Of a DNA stretch of 9,374 bases, positions 1-9,374 are shown in pieces. The stretch lies in the NCBI GenBank assembly GCA_039931435.1, contig JBDTRY010000151.1:1-9374 (forward strand). The letters are read 5' to 3'. A model generated the notes under the pieces. That model was not told where the DNA came from and ran no database searches. It worked only from the letters and a program-made list of their open reading frames with translations. The position numbers and the translations under genes were made by a program. This stretch comes from JBDTRY01 sp039931435 (GTDB lineage: Bacteria > Acidobacteriota > Thermoanaerobaculia > Gp7-AA8). Position 1 is the first letter of the stretch. Each line of letters begins with the position of its first letter.

Positions 1-81
1 CGGAGAGCCGGATGCGGGAGATCCGCCCGTCCGGTTCGGAGGGAGGGGGAGGCCGGTCACAGGCCTCCTCCTACCCCTAAT
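1..81 (+). ncRNA. 3' end of a group II intron (domains V and VI), partial
   Basis: Bases 5-37 fold as group II domain V. The lower stem GAGCCGGA (5-12) pairs with TCCGGTTC (30-37) using one G-U pair. The upper stem GCGG/CCGC (14-17, 23-26) closes a GAGA-type loop. The 3' side carries the usual extra bases after the upper stem, and the catalytic AGC triad sits at 6-8. Bases 38-78 fold as domain VI: 45-54 pairs with 62-71 over ten pairs, GGG (41-43) pairs with CCC, and A73 is left bulged as the expected branch point, eight bases before an AT at 80-81 that would be the intron end. Domain V here is 33 nt against the common 34. The intron body and any reverse transcriptase would lie upstream, outside the window. 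It is read in the same direction as the kinase gene. Confidence 0.78.
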
Positions 82-235
82 CTCTTTGCCATTTCTGCTC
101 TCGAATCTGCACTGAATGCACCGTTCTCGAAGAATACCGGCCGCACGCCGTGCGGCCCTACGAGTTGTTGCCCGATTGGCGAGGCGGAACAGATCCTCCG
201 CCCGGTGCGGATCACCAGTATACTTTCCGCTTCCC
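82..235 (+). promoter_or_regulatory. Kinase upstream region with -10-like box and two inverted repeats
   Basis: This stretch lies between the intron end and the kinase start. It holds a perfect hairpin, GGCCGCAC-GCC-GTGCGGCC, at 139-157 with no T-run after it, and a weaker inverted repeat GATCC...GGATC at 192-213. TATACT at 219-224 resembles a -10 box and would place the transcription start about four bases before the ATG. No convincing -35 box is at the right distance, and no Shine-Dalgarno sequence precedes the ATG. The repeat at 192-213 would cover the -35 zone, as an operator might, but that is inference. Confidence 0.3.
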
Positions 236-2947
236 ATGGCTTTCGCGCTCCGTACCGGGGACTCTCTCTCACATTTTCGAATCGTCGCACCGCTGGGCTC
301 AGGCGGAATGGGTGAAGTCTATAAAGCGATGGACGACTCGCTGGAGCGTCTGGTAGCACTGAAGATCCTGCCCAACGAACTGGTGCGGAACAGCGAGCGG
401 CTGCGACGATTTGTGCAGGAGGCGAAGTCCGCCTCGTCTCTCAGCCACCCGAACATCGTACACATCTACGAGATCGGAGAGGCAGTGCCGTCCAGCGGAG
501 ATGGCCAGGCGGCCGGGAACCCGCTCTACTTCATTGCCATGGAGTTGATCGACGGACGCACTCTCAAGGGCGAGATTCACGAAGAGCATGCCGAGCTTCG
601 TACGCTCGTGGGCTGGCTGGCCCAGGTGGCCGATGGACTGGCTAAAGCCCATGCCGCCGGCATCGTACATCGGGATCTGAAGCCGGACAACGTCATGATC
701 ACCCGCGACGGCTTCGCCAAGGTACTCGACTTCGGCCTTGCCAAGCTGACCGAGAAACGGAACGCCGCGGGTGAGACCAATGCTCCTACGGCTGTCCGCG
801 AGCGAACCCGCGAGGGTGCAGTGATGGGCACCATCGGCTACATGTCGCCCGAGCAGGTGCAGGGGAAATCAGTCGACCACCGCTCCGACATTTTCTCCTT
901 TGGCTGCATTCTTTACGAGGCCGCCACTCGCACCAGGCCGTTCGACGGCGACTCGGACGTGGACGTGCTGCACAAGATCCTCCACGACAAGCCGCAGCCA
1001 GTCGACGAGTTGAACCCGAACGTTCCCACCGAGCTTCGACGCGTGATCCGACGCTGTCTGGCCAAGGACGTGGACCGGCGTTACCAGTCCATGAAGGATC
1101 TTTCCATCGAGCTCGCCGAAGTGGTCGAGGAATGGGACGAGCTTTCGGTCTCAATATCCTCGGGTAGTCACTCGCTTCCGGTGGTCCCGGGCACCGCGCC
1201 ACGTTCCTGGCTGCTGCCAGGCCTGCTGGCCCTTCTTGTTTTGGTCGGAGCCTCGCTGGCATACGCCGTATTCCGGCTTGTCACTTCGCACCGTAAAGAA
1301 GCGAGCGCCGCATTCTCGACGATGAAGATCCTTCCGGTGACCGGCAGCGGCGACGTAGTTCACACGGCCATCTCGCCCGACGGCCGCTACATCGCCAATG
1401 TCCGGCTCGATCGTGCCGGCTACGGGATTTCTGTCTGGCAGGTATCGACCGGCAGCAACGTACAGGCAGTGGCCCCATCCCCGTTCGAGATATTCGCCAT
1501 CACTTTTTCTCCCGACGGCGATTCGATTTATTTCACTCGCCGCGAGGAGATGGTACGAGGCTATTCGATACTCTTCCAGGTCTCCACCCTCGGAGGAACT
1601 CCAAGGAAGATTGTCTACGACGTCGATTCGCCACCCGGGTTTTCACCTGACGGGCAGAGGATTGTGTACGAGCGGGGGAATCCTCCTTCTGGAGAGGGCT
1701 ACGTGATGACGGCGAAGCTCGACGGGTCAGACGAACGCAAGTTGGCCACACTTCGATATCCGAAGCGATTCGGCAACGTCGCGGCCAAGTGGTCACCGGA
1801 TGGAAAGCAGATTGCCATCTTCACGCTCGACAGTGCTCTACCCATCGGGCGTCTGGTACTCATCGACTCCGCAACCGGCTCCCTGACGGAGCTTGGGACA
1901 AGCACTTTCTGGTTCCCGAGCGGTCTGGCCTGGGTTCCCGAGGGAGACGCGCTGCTCGTGGCCGGTGGCAGCGCGGAAGTATCCCGGAGGAGTGGGCAGA
2001 TCTGGTCCGTCTCTGTACCTTCCGGAGATTTGACCAGGGTGACCAACGATCTCTCCGACTATCAGGGTTGCTCCCTCACCCGCGACGGCAAGACCCTGTC
2101 GACGTCCGAGCGGGTCCAGAATTCGGAGCTCTGGTTCTGGACGCCAGGCTCGCCGGAGCCAACTCAGGTTTCTCAGACAAAGGGCACGTACGTTGCCGAT
2201 ATCACGACCTCCAACACGAACATTTATTACATGGCCCTGGTCCCGGGAGGAAACCCTGAAATCTGGACGGCCAACCTGGACGGCAGCGGGAACGCACGCC
2301 TGATCAGCGGAGACGCTGAAGTATGGGCGCCGTCCGCGCCGGCCGACGGTAGCTTCGTGGCGTTTCAGTCGCGGGCCGGCGGAAGAGCTCGGGTATGGCG
2401 GGCCGAGCGCGATGGATCGAACCCTCGACCGATCACCGACAGTCTGGATGGTCGACAGAGTGGAAGTGACGTCACCGCGGATGGTCAGTTCCTCCTTTAC
2501 ATCCCCGCGAATTCGGATGATCTGATTCGTATGCCGCTCGCGGGTAGCGGGAAGTCGGAGGTCGTCGTGAAGGGAGTGGGTGGACCACCGAGCGCCTCAC
2601 CTGACGGAAAGCGTGTCGCGGTCCAGGTATGGGCAAGCTCCCCCAGTGACCGGGAATTGAGGAAGCTCATCGTCGTCCCTGTATCCGGAGGAGCGCCCGA
2701 AGTGACACTCAAGCCCGATGGTCAACAGTACGGCTGGACTCCCGACGGAAAAGCCCTGACGTTCATCAGGGACGACGAGAACGTGTCCAATCTATGGCGG
2801 CAACCTCTGGATGGTTCGAAACCAGAGCAGTTGACCCACTTCAGGAGCGGGCTGATTTTCAGCTATGCCTGGACGCCGTCGGGGAAGCTGGTGATGGGAC
2901 GCGGCGAGATTCGCAGCGACGCAGTGCTGATCCGCAACTTCCGCTGA
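236..2947 (+). CDS. Transmembrane Ser/Thr protein kinase with C-terminal TolB/WD40-like propeller
   Basis: A 903-residue membrane receptor kinase, expected to sit in the inner membrane with the kinase inside and the propeller outside. The Pkn2/PknB-type domain spans about residues 14-295: glycine loop GSGGMGEVYK (21-30), ATP lysine K43, helix-C glutamate E62, HRDLKPDN (145-152) with catalytic D147, DFG (165-167), SPE (204-206) and D218. All key residues are present, so it should be active. A single hydrophobic helix follows at about 325-348. Residues 360-903 carry about twelve repeats of roughly 45 residues marked by SPDG-like turns near 380, 425, 470, 520, 568, 616, 702, 747, 788, 835 and 880, plus a degenerate one near 658, which fits two six-bladed propellers. 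The ATG at 236 is chosen because the kinase fold begins about twelve residues later; the in-frame ATG at 116 adds only Arg-rich translated spacer. Ligand and targets are unknown, and no partner gene is adjacent. Confidence 0.95.
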   Translation: MAFALRTGDSLSHFRIVAPLGSGGMGEVYKAMDDSLERLVALKILPNELVRNSERLRRFVQEAKSASSLSHPNIVHIYEIGEAVPSSGDGQAAGNPLYFIAMELIDGRTLKGEIHEEHAELRTLVGWLAQVADGLAKAHAAGIVHRDLKPDNVMITRDGFAKVLDFGLAKLTEKRNAAGETNAPTAVRERTREGAVMGTIGYMSPEQVQGKSVDHRSDIFSFGCILYEAATRTRPFDGDSDVDVLHKILHDKPQPVDELNPNVPTELRRVIRRCLAKDVDRRYQSMKDLSIELAEVVEEWDELSVSISSGSHSLPVVPGTAPRSWLLPGLLALLVLVGASLAYAVFRLVTSHRKEASAAFSTMKILPVTGSGDVVHTAISPDGRYIANVRLDRAGYGISVWQVSTGSNVQAVAPSPFEIFAITFSPDGDSIYFTRREEMVRGYSILFQVSTLGGTPRKIVYDVDSPPGFSPDGQRIVYERGNPPSGEGYVMTAKLDGSDERKLATLRYPKRFGNVAAKWSPDGKQIAIFTLDSALPIGRLVLIDSATGSLTELGTSTFWFPSGLAWVPEGDALLVAGGSAEVSRRSGQIWSVSVPSGDLTRVTNDLSDYQGCSLTRDGKTLSTSERVQNSELWFWTPGSPEPTQVSQTKGTYVADITTSNTNIYYMALVPGGNPEIWTANLDGSGNARLISGDAEVWAPSAPADGSFVAFQSRAGGRARVWRAERDGSNPRPITDSLDGRQSGSDVTADGQFLLYIPANSDDLIRMPLAGSGKSEVVVKGVGGPPSASPDGKRVAVQVWASSPSDRELRKLIVVPVSGGAPEVTLKPDGQQYGWTPDGKALTFIRDDENVSNLWRQPLDGSKPEQLTHFRSGLIFSYAWTPSGKLVMGRGEIRSDAVLIRNFR

Positions 2948-2966
2948 CAGCGGTGAGGAATCCAGT

Positions 2967-3106
2967 CCTTCTCCCCGCGGGCGGGGAGAAGGTGGCCGAA
3001 GGCCGGTTGAGGGGCGTAGCGGGGAGCGACGGTCCTCGTACTGCGCGACACCCCTCACCCGGCTCGCCTTCGGCGATCCACCCTCTCCCCGCAAGCGGGG
3101 CGAGGG
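2967..3106. repeat. Long imperfect inverted repeat between convergent genes, possible two-way terminator
   Basis: The left arm (2967-3014) and right arm (3051-3106) are near reverse complements around a 36-base centre. Each arm also folds on its own. CCTTCTCCCCGC-GG-GCGGGGAGAAGG (2967-2992) is a perfect 12-bp palindrome apart from its central GG, and 3081-3106 is its counterpart with one mismatch. Inner stems are GGCC-GAA-GGCC (2994-3004) and CGCC-TTC-GGCG (3065-3075). The kinase stop is 19 bases before the left arm and the M28 stop 17 bases beyond the right arm, so the element fills the gap almost symmetrically. Neither arm has a U-run, so it is not a classical intrinsic terminator. Similar CTCTCCCCGC/GCGGGGAGAG, TGAGGGG elements are common intergenic repeats in GC-rich bacteria. 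Transcription stop or mRNA end protection is inferred. Confidence 0.75.
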
Positions 3107-3123
3107 ACTGTGGCTTCCGTCCT

Positions 3124-5367
<2,244 letters not shown>

Positions 5368-5373
5368 GGGTGT

Positions 5374-5379
5374 CCTCCT
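5374..5379 (-). promoter_or_regulatory. Shine-Dalgarno AGGAGG of the M28 peptidase gene
   Basis: A perfect AGGAGG on the minus strand lies six bases before GTG 5365-5367. It decides the start: the in-frame ATG 48 bases further upstream has no such site, and beginning at the GTG puts a normal signal peptide at the N-terminus. Confidence 0.9.
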
Positions 5380-5515
5380 GGAGCCGGCGATTGTATCGCG
5401 ATCACGGAACGGCACTCGTTGCTGGATATGCGTCCGGGAGGTGAGGGTAAGAAACTCACCGTGGAGCCGTGTGACGTCGGCTCTTGAGGTTTACCAAGCG
5501 ATGCTTCGCAAACGG

Positions 5516-5618
5516 GTCATTCCGAGCGTGAGCGAGGAATCTCAGAGGAGCGGGTGGTAAGCGCCCCAGGGATCGTGCCCCCCGTCCACTGGGGTCCCTC
5601 GCTCTCGCTCGGGATGAC
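5516..5618. repeat. GTCATCC-family inverted repeat, complete copy
   Basis: The left end GTCATTCCGAGCGTGAGCG continues to about 5542. The right end, 5595-5618, finishes CGCTCGGGATGAC and matches the reverse complement of the left at about 21 of 24 positions. An inner stem CCCCAG (5564-5569) with CTGGGG (5589-5594) lets the whole element fold as one hairpin. It is the same family as copies near 5686, 6241, 9225 and 9350. Elements beginning GTCATCCTGAG or GTCATCCCGAG are a common short intergenic repeat in several soil phyla. No transposase is nearby. Confidence 0.7.
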
Positions 5619-5635
5619 AAATTTGCTGCGCTCGC

Positions 5636-5651
5636 GCATGAAAATTCATGC
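5636..5651. repeat. Short palindrome GCATGAA-AA-TTCATGC
   Basis: Two perfect 7-base arms are separated by AA. It lies between two repeat copies, well upstream of the M28 start. It could be a protein-binding site or simply part of the repeat tract; the sequence does not decide. Confidence 0.4.
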
Positions 5652-5684
5652 AGAGTTTCTTCACTCTGGTTCAGCGCTCCCGCT

Positions 5685-5706
5685 GTTAGTCCGCTCAGGA
5701 TGACAC
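5685..5706. repeat. GTCATCC-family repeat, right-arm fragment
   Basis: Only the right end is recognisable (CCGCTCAGGATGACAC). No matching left arm of GTCATCC type stands at the expected distance, so this is a decayed or solo arm. The small hairpin AGAGT-TTCTTC-ACTCT at 5653-5668 just before it may belong to the same remnant. Confidence 0.5.
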
Positions 5707-5780
5707 GCGCTCCACAATCCGTCTAAAACCCGTGCTGGTATTCGAAGGTTCATTTCCGTGGTGTCCAATCGCTGGCGTAT

Positions 5781-6173
5781 TCACGCTATGTAGACCTCAA
5801 CCTGGCGCTCCCGCGGTCCGTCGAACTCGAGAAAATAGATGCCTTGCCAGCGGCCTAGTTTCAGTTTGCCTGATTTGACCGGGACGGAAACGCTGACGCC
5901 GACGATCGTGGAGAGCAGATGGGCGTCGGAGTTTCCTTCGCCGTGAACGAAGCGTACGGCCGGTACCAGAGCCTCGAATGCCCGGGCCAGATCGGTGAGG
6001 ACGTCGGGATCGGCGTTTTCGTTGATGGAAATCGCCGAGGTCGTGTGCGGTGTGAAGAGGGTGCAGATTCCATCGTCGGCGTGCAGTGATGCCAGCGCCT
6101 GGTCGACCTCGCCGGTGATGATTCTCATTTCCACACGCTGGCGCGTGTGCACAGCGAAGGAGTGGGAGCGCAT
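5781..6173 (-). CDS. yjbQ: YjbQ / UPF0047 family protein (weak thiamine-phosphate synthase activity in known members)
   Basis: A 130-residue cytoplasmic protein of normal family length. The family hallmarks are all visible: TPHTTSAISINENADPDV (41-58) with H43 and the acidic N51-E52-N53/D55 cluster, VHGEGNSDAH (76-85) with H77 and H85, then LGRWQGIYFLEFDGPR (106-121). The conserved histidines and acids form the metal and anion pocket in solved members. Escherichia coli YjbQ has been shown to have slight thiamine-phosphate synthase activity, but the true physiological role is not settled and no thiamine gene is in this window. The ATG at 6173 gives the usual N-terminal strand before the IITGEV motif. 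There is no Shine-Dalgarno sequence; a TATCAT at 6180-6185 lies six bases before the start, so a leaderless mRNA is possible. The gene stands alone between repeat-filled spaces, about 250 bp downstream of hppA. Confidence 0.93.
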   Translation of the reverse strand: MRSHSFAVHTRQRVEMRIITGEVDQALASLHADDGICTLFTPHTTSAISINENADPDVLTDLARAFEALVPAVRFVHGEGNSDAHLLSTIVGVSVSVPVKSGKLKLGRWQGIYFLEFDGPRERQVEVYIA

Positions 6174-6179
6174 CGAGTG

Positions 6180-6185
6180 ATGATA
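6180..6185 (-). promoter_or_regulatory. -10-like TATCAT just before yjbQ
   Basis: TATCAT on the minus strand ends six bases before the yjbQ ATG, so transcription would begin at or next to the start codon. The -35 zone (around 6203-6208) does not match the consensus. Weak evidence; listed because the gene also lacks a ribosome binding site. Confidence 0.25.
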
Positions 6186-6240
6186 GCAGCGGCGGGTCCG
6201 GGTCGCGTCGTGCGGCGCGGCGGGAGATTACCGCGGCGAT

Positions 6241-6337
6241 GTCATCCCGAACGAGCCCAGCGAGGAGGGATCTTCCGCTCGTGTAGGGCCGGCTGTTGTT
6301 ACACGCGCGGAAGATCCCTCGCTTCGCTTCGGGATGA
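6241..6337. repeat. GTCATCC-family inverted repeat, 97-nt near-palindrome
   Basis: The left arm (6241-6278, beginning GTCATCCCGA and ending GATCTTCCGC) and right arm (6307-6337) match as reverse complements apart from a few extra bases in the left arm. The pairing continues inward with CGTGTA/TACACG, leaving a loop of about 15 bases. This is the best preserved copy in the window. On the + strand it is followed by TTTTTT at 6345-6350. It contains no gene. Confidence 0.75.
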
Positions 6338-6372
6338 GGCGTCATTTTTTGCATCATCTCTGCACGCCGCGG

Positions 6373-6412
6373 CCCCTCACCTGGCGCTTCTCACTGCAAG
6401 CGGGGCGAGGGA
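6373..6412. repeat. Half copy of the convergent-gene repeat, just after hppA
   Basis: CCCCTCAC...GCAAGCGGGGCGAGGGA repeats the right arm of the element at 3051-3106, with the middle shortened by about 16 bases and the palindromic stem partly decayed. It ends 12 bases past the hppA stop codon, the same kind of place and orientation relative to the gene as the arm beyond the M28 stop. Confidence 0.6.
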
Positions 6413-6424
6413 CCGGGGAGGTGT

Positions 6425-8941
<2,517 letters not shown>

Positions 8942-8945
8942 GGTT

Positions 8946-8950
8946 CCTCC
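8946..8950 (-). promoter_or_regulatory. Shine-Dalgarno GGAGG of hppA
   Basis: GGAGG is four bases before ATG 8939-8941 on the minus strand. It fixes the start at the beginning of the signal peptide rather than at the upstream in-frame ATG. A small hairpin, ACGTC-CCGAAA-GACGT (8954-8969), ends three bases before it. Confidence 0.85.
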
Positions 8951-9079
8951 GTGACGTCTTTCGGGACGTGTGGTGTTCGAGATTTTGTTTCGTGAGATTC
9001 GTAACGGGGTGTTCCCCCGGCCCGCGCTTCCGAGGACGAAGAGTTTCGCCCGGTCGGACACGGCCTGCGAGCCGCGCGG

Positions 9080-9108
9080 ATTCTAACGGATTTGCCCGCG
9101 GATGTCTT
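9080..9108 (-). promoter_or_regulatory. Candidate sigma-70-type promoter of hppA
   Basis: On the minus strand, AAGACA (9103-9108) stands 17 bases before TAGAAT (9080-9085): four of six and five of six matches to TTGACA and TATAAT at ideal spacing. Transcription would begin near 9073, giving a leader of about 130 bases. It is the best promoter match in the window, though such matches arise by chance. Confidence 0.45.
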
Positions 9109-9224
9109 CCGGGGTGGGTGAGACGGGGGTGTTTTGCCGGAATTGGCCAATGTTTATGCGGGGGTTGGCGCGTCGGAACACGCCGATGTCCGGCGTCTCT
9201 TTGAGCAACCGGGAAGGTGGAAGA

Positions 9225-9252
9225 GATCCTTCGCTCGACGCTTCAGGATGAC
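9225..9252. repeat. GTCATCC-family repeat, right arm
   Basis: GATCCTTCGCTCGACGCTTC followed by AGGATGAC is the right end of the same family as the copies near 5516 and 6241. ATGACAC (9248-9254) also pairs with GTGTCAT (9268-9274). No left arm is visible upstream at the usual distance. Confidence 0.6.
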
Positions 9253-9349
9253 ACGCCCTTGGTAATGGTGTCATGCTGCCACACGGGGGCCGGCGTCGTT
9301 TCCCCGCTTCGAATGAAAGGCGCCTCGTCTTGCGGGGTCTGGGGAGCTT

Positions 9350-9374
9350 GTCATCCTGGAGGGAGCGCAGCGAC
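9350..9374. repeat. GTCATCC-family repeat, left arm, cut by window end
   Basis: GTCATCCTGGAGGGAGCGCA and the bases up to the window end match the left arms at 5516 and 6241. The rest of the copy would lie beyond the window. Confidence 0.6.

Larger units (their letters stand above)
5368..5780. other. Non-coding stretch between yjbQ and the M28 gene
   Basis: No supportable gene is present. It contains the short M28 leader (ribosome site and a possible -10 at 5390-5395), one complete inverted repeat of the GTCATCC family (5516-5618), a 16-base palindrome (5636-5651), a half copy of the same family ending near 5706, and an unremarkable 70 bases just after the yjbQ stop. No U-run terminator for yjbQ was found. 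Confidence 0.7.
8942..9374. other. hppA leader and upstream non-coding stretch
   Basis: No supportable gene is present. From 8942 to about 9073 it would be the hppA mRNA leader, with one small hairpin next to the ribosome site and no riboswitch that I recognise. The likely promoter is at 9080-9108. A perfect 10-base palindrome ATTGGCCAAT lies at 9142-9151 and a stem ACGCCG/CGGCGT at 9180-9196. The remainder holds repeat arms at 9225-9252 and 9350-9374 that face each other across about 100 unremarkable bases. Confidence 0.65.

Noticed and set aside
116..235. Upstream ATG extension of the kinase
   Set aside because: It adds 40 Arg-rich residues without homology to any kinase N-terminus, and the ATG at 236 gives the normal distance to the glycine loop.
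5516..6350. CRISPR array
   Set aside because: The repeats are inverted, unequal and irregularly spaced; there are no regular direct repeats with unique spacers and no cas genes.
5797..6357. 186-codon minus-strand frame overlapping yjbQ
   Set aside because: It is the yjbQ gene read in another frame plus the translated repeat at 6241-6337.
8942..9061. Upstream ATG extension of hppA
   Set aside because: The GGAGG site and signal peptide at 8941 fix the start; the extension translates the leader.
8942..9073. Fluoride or other riboswitch in the hppA leader
   Set aside because: Considered because pyrophosphatases can be fluoride-riboswitch targets, but the conserved GGNGAUGGNGUUC core and its partner strands are absent.
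9083..9274. 63-codon minus-strand frame upstream of hppA
   Set aside because: Its N-terminal part is the translated GTCATCC repeat and the remainder overlaps the candidate hppA promoter; no ribosome site.

Overview
The window is GC-rich bacterial chromosome. It holds four intact protein genes separated by intergenic spaces full of inverted repeats. A Pkn-type Ser/Thr kinase fused through one membrane helix to a long SPDG-repeat propeller, a PSMA-like M28 peptidase, a divergent membrane pyrophosphatase and a GTCATCC...GGATGAC intergenic repeat family together suggest Acidobacteriota or a similar soil or sediment phylum. This is inference from gene style only; there is no rRNA or marker gene to settle it.

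Layout. Bases 5-81 look like the 3' end of a group II intron (domains V and VI) on the + strand; the rest of the intron lies upstream of the window. Then comes the kinase (+, 236-2947). A 140-bp imperfect inverted repeat (2967-3106) fills the gap to the convergent M28 zinc peptidase (-, 3124-5367). A 413-bp non-coding stretch with two repeat copies separates that gene from yjbQ (-, 5781-6173). A 97-nt near-palindrome and a half copy of the first repeat lie between yjbQ and hppA (-, 6425-8941), a membrane-integral pyrophosphatase. The last 430 bases are the hppA leader, its likely promoter and further repeat arms; the final copy runs off the end.

The genes do not form an obvious operon or pathway. 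The three minus-strand genes are each separated by more than 250 bp with repeats between them, so they are probably transcribed separately. The kinase would sense something outside the cytoplasm and phosphorylate unknown targets. The peptidase is exported and would feed on peptides. HppA couples pyrophosphate hydrolysis to ion pumping. YjbQ is a small widespread protein with weak thiamine-phosphate synthase activity in known members.

No new multi-gene system is visible. The observations most worth a second look are the intron tail directly upstream of the kinase, the rewritten catalytic motif and secreted N-terminal extension of HppA, the symmetric repeat that closes both convergent genes (with a relative just after hppA), and the contrast between genes with strong Shine-Dalgarno sites (M28, hppA) and genes that look leaderless (kinase, yjbQ).
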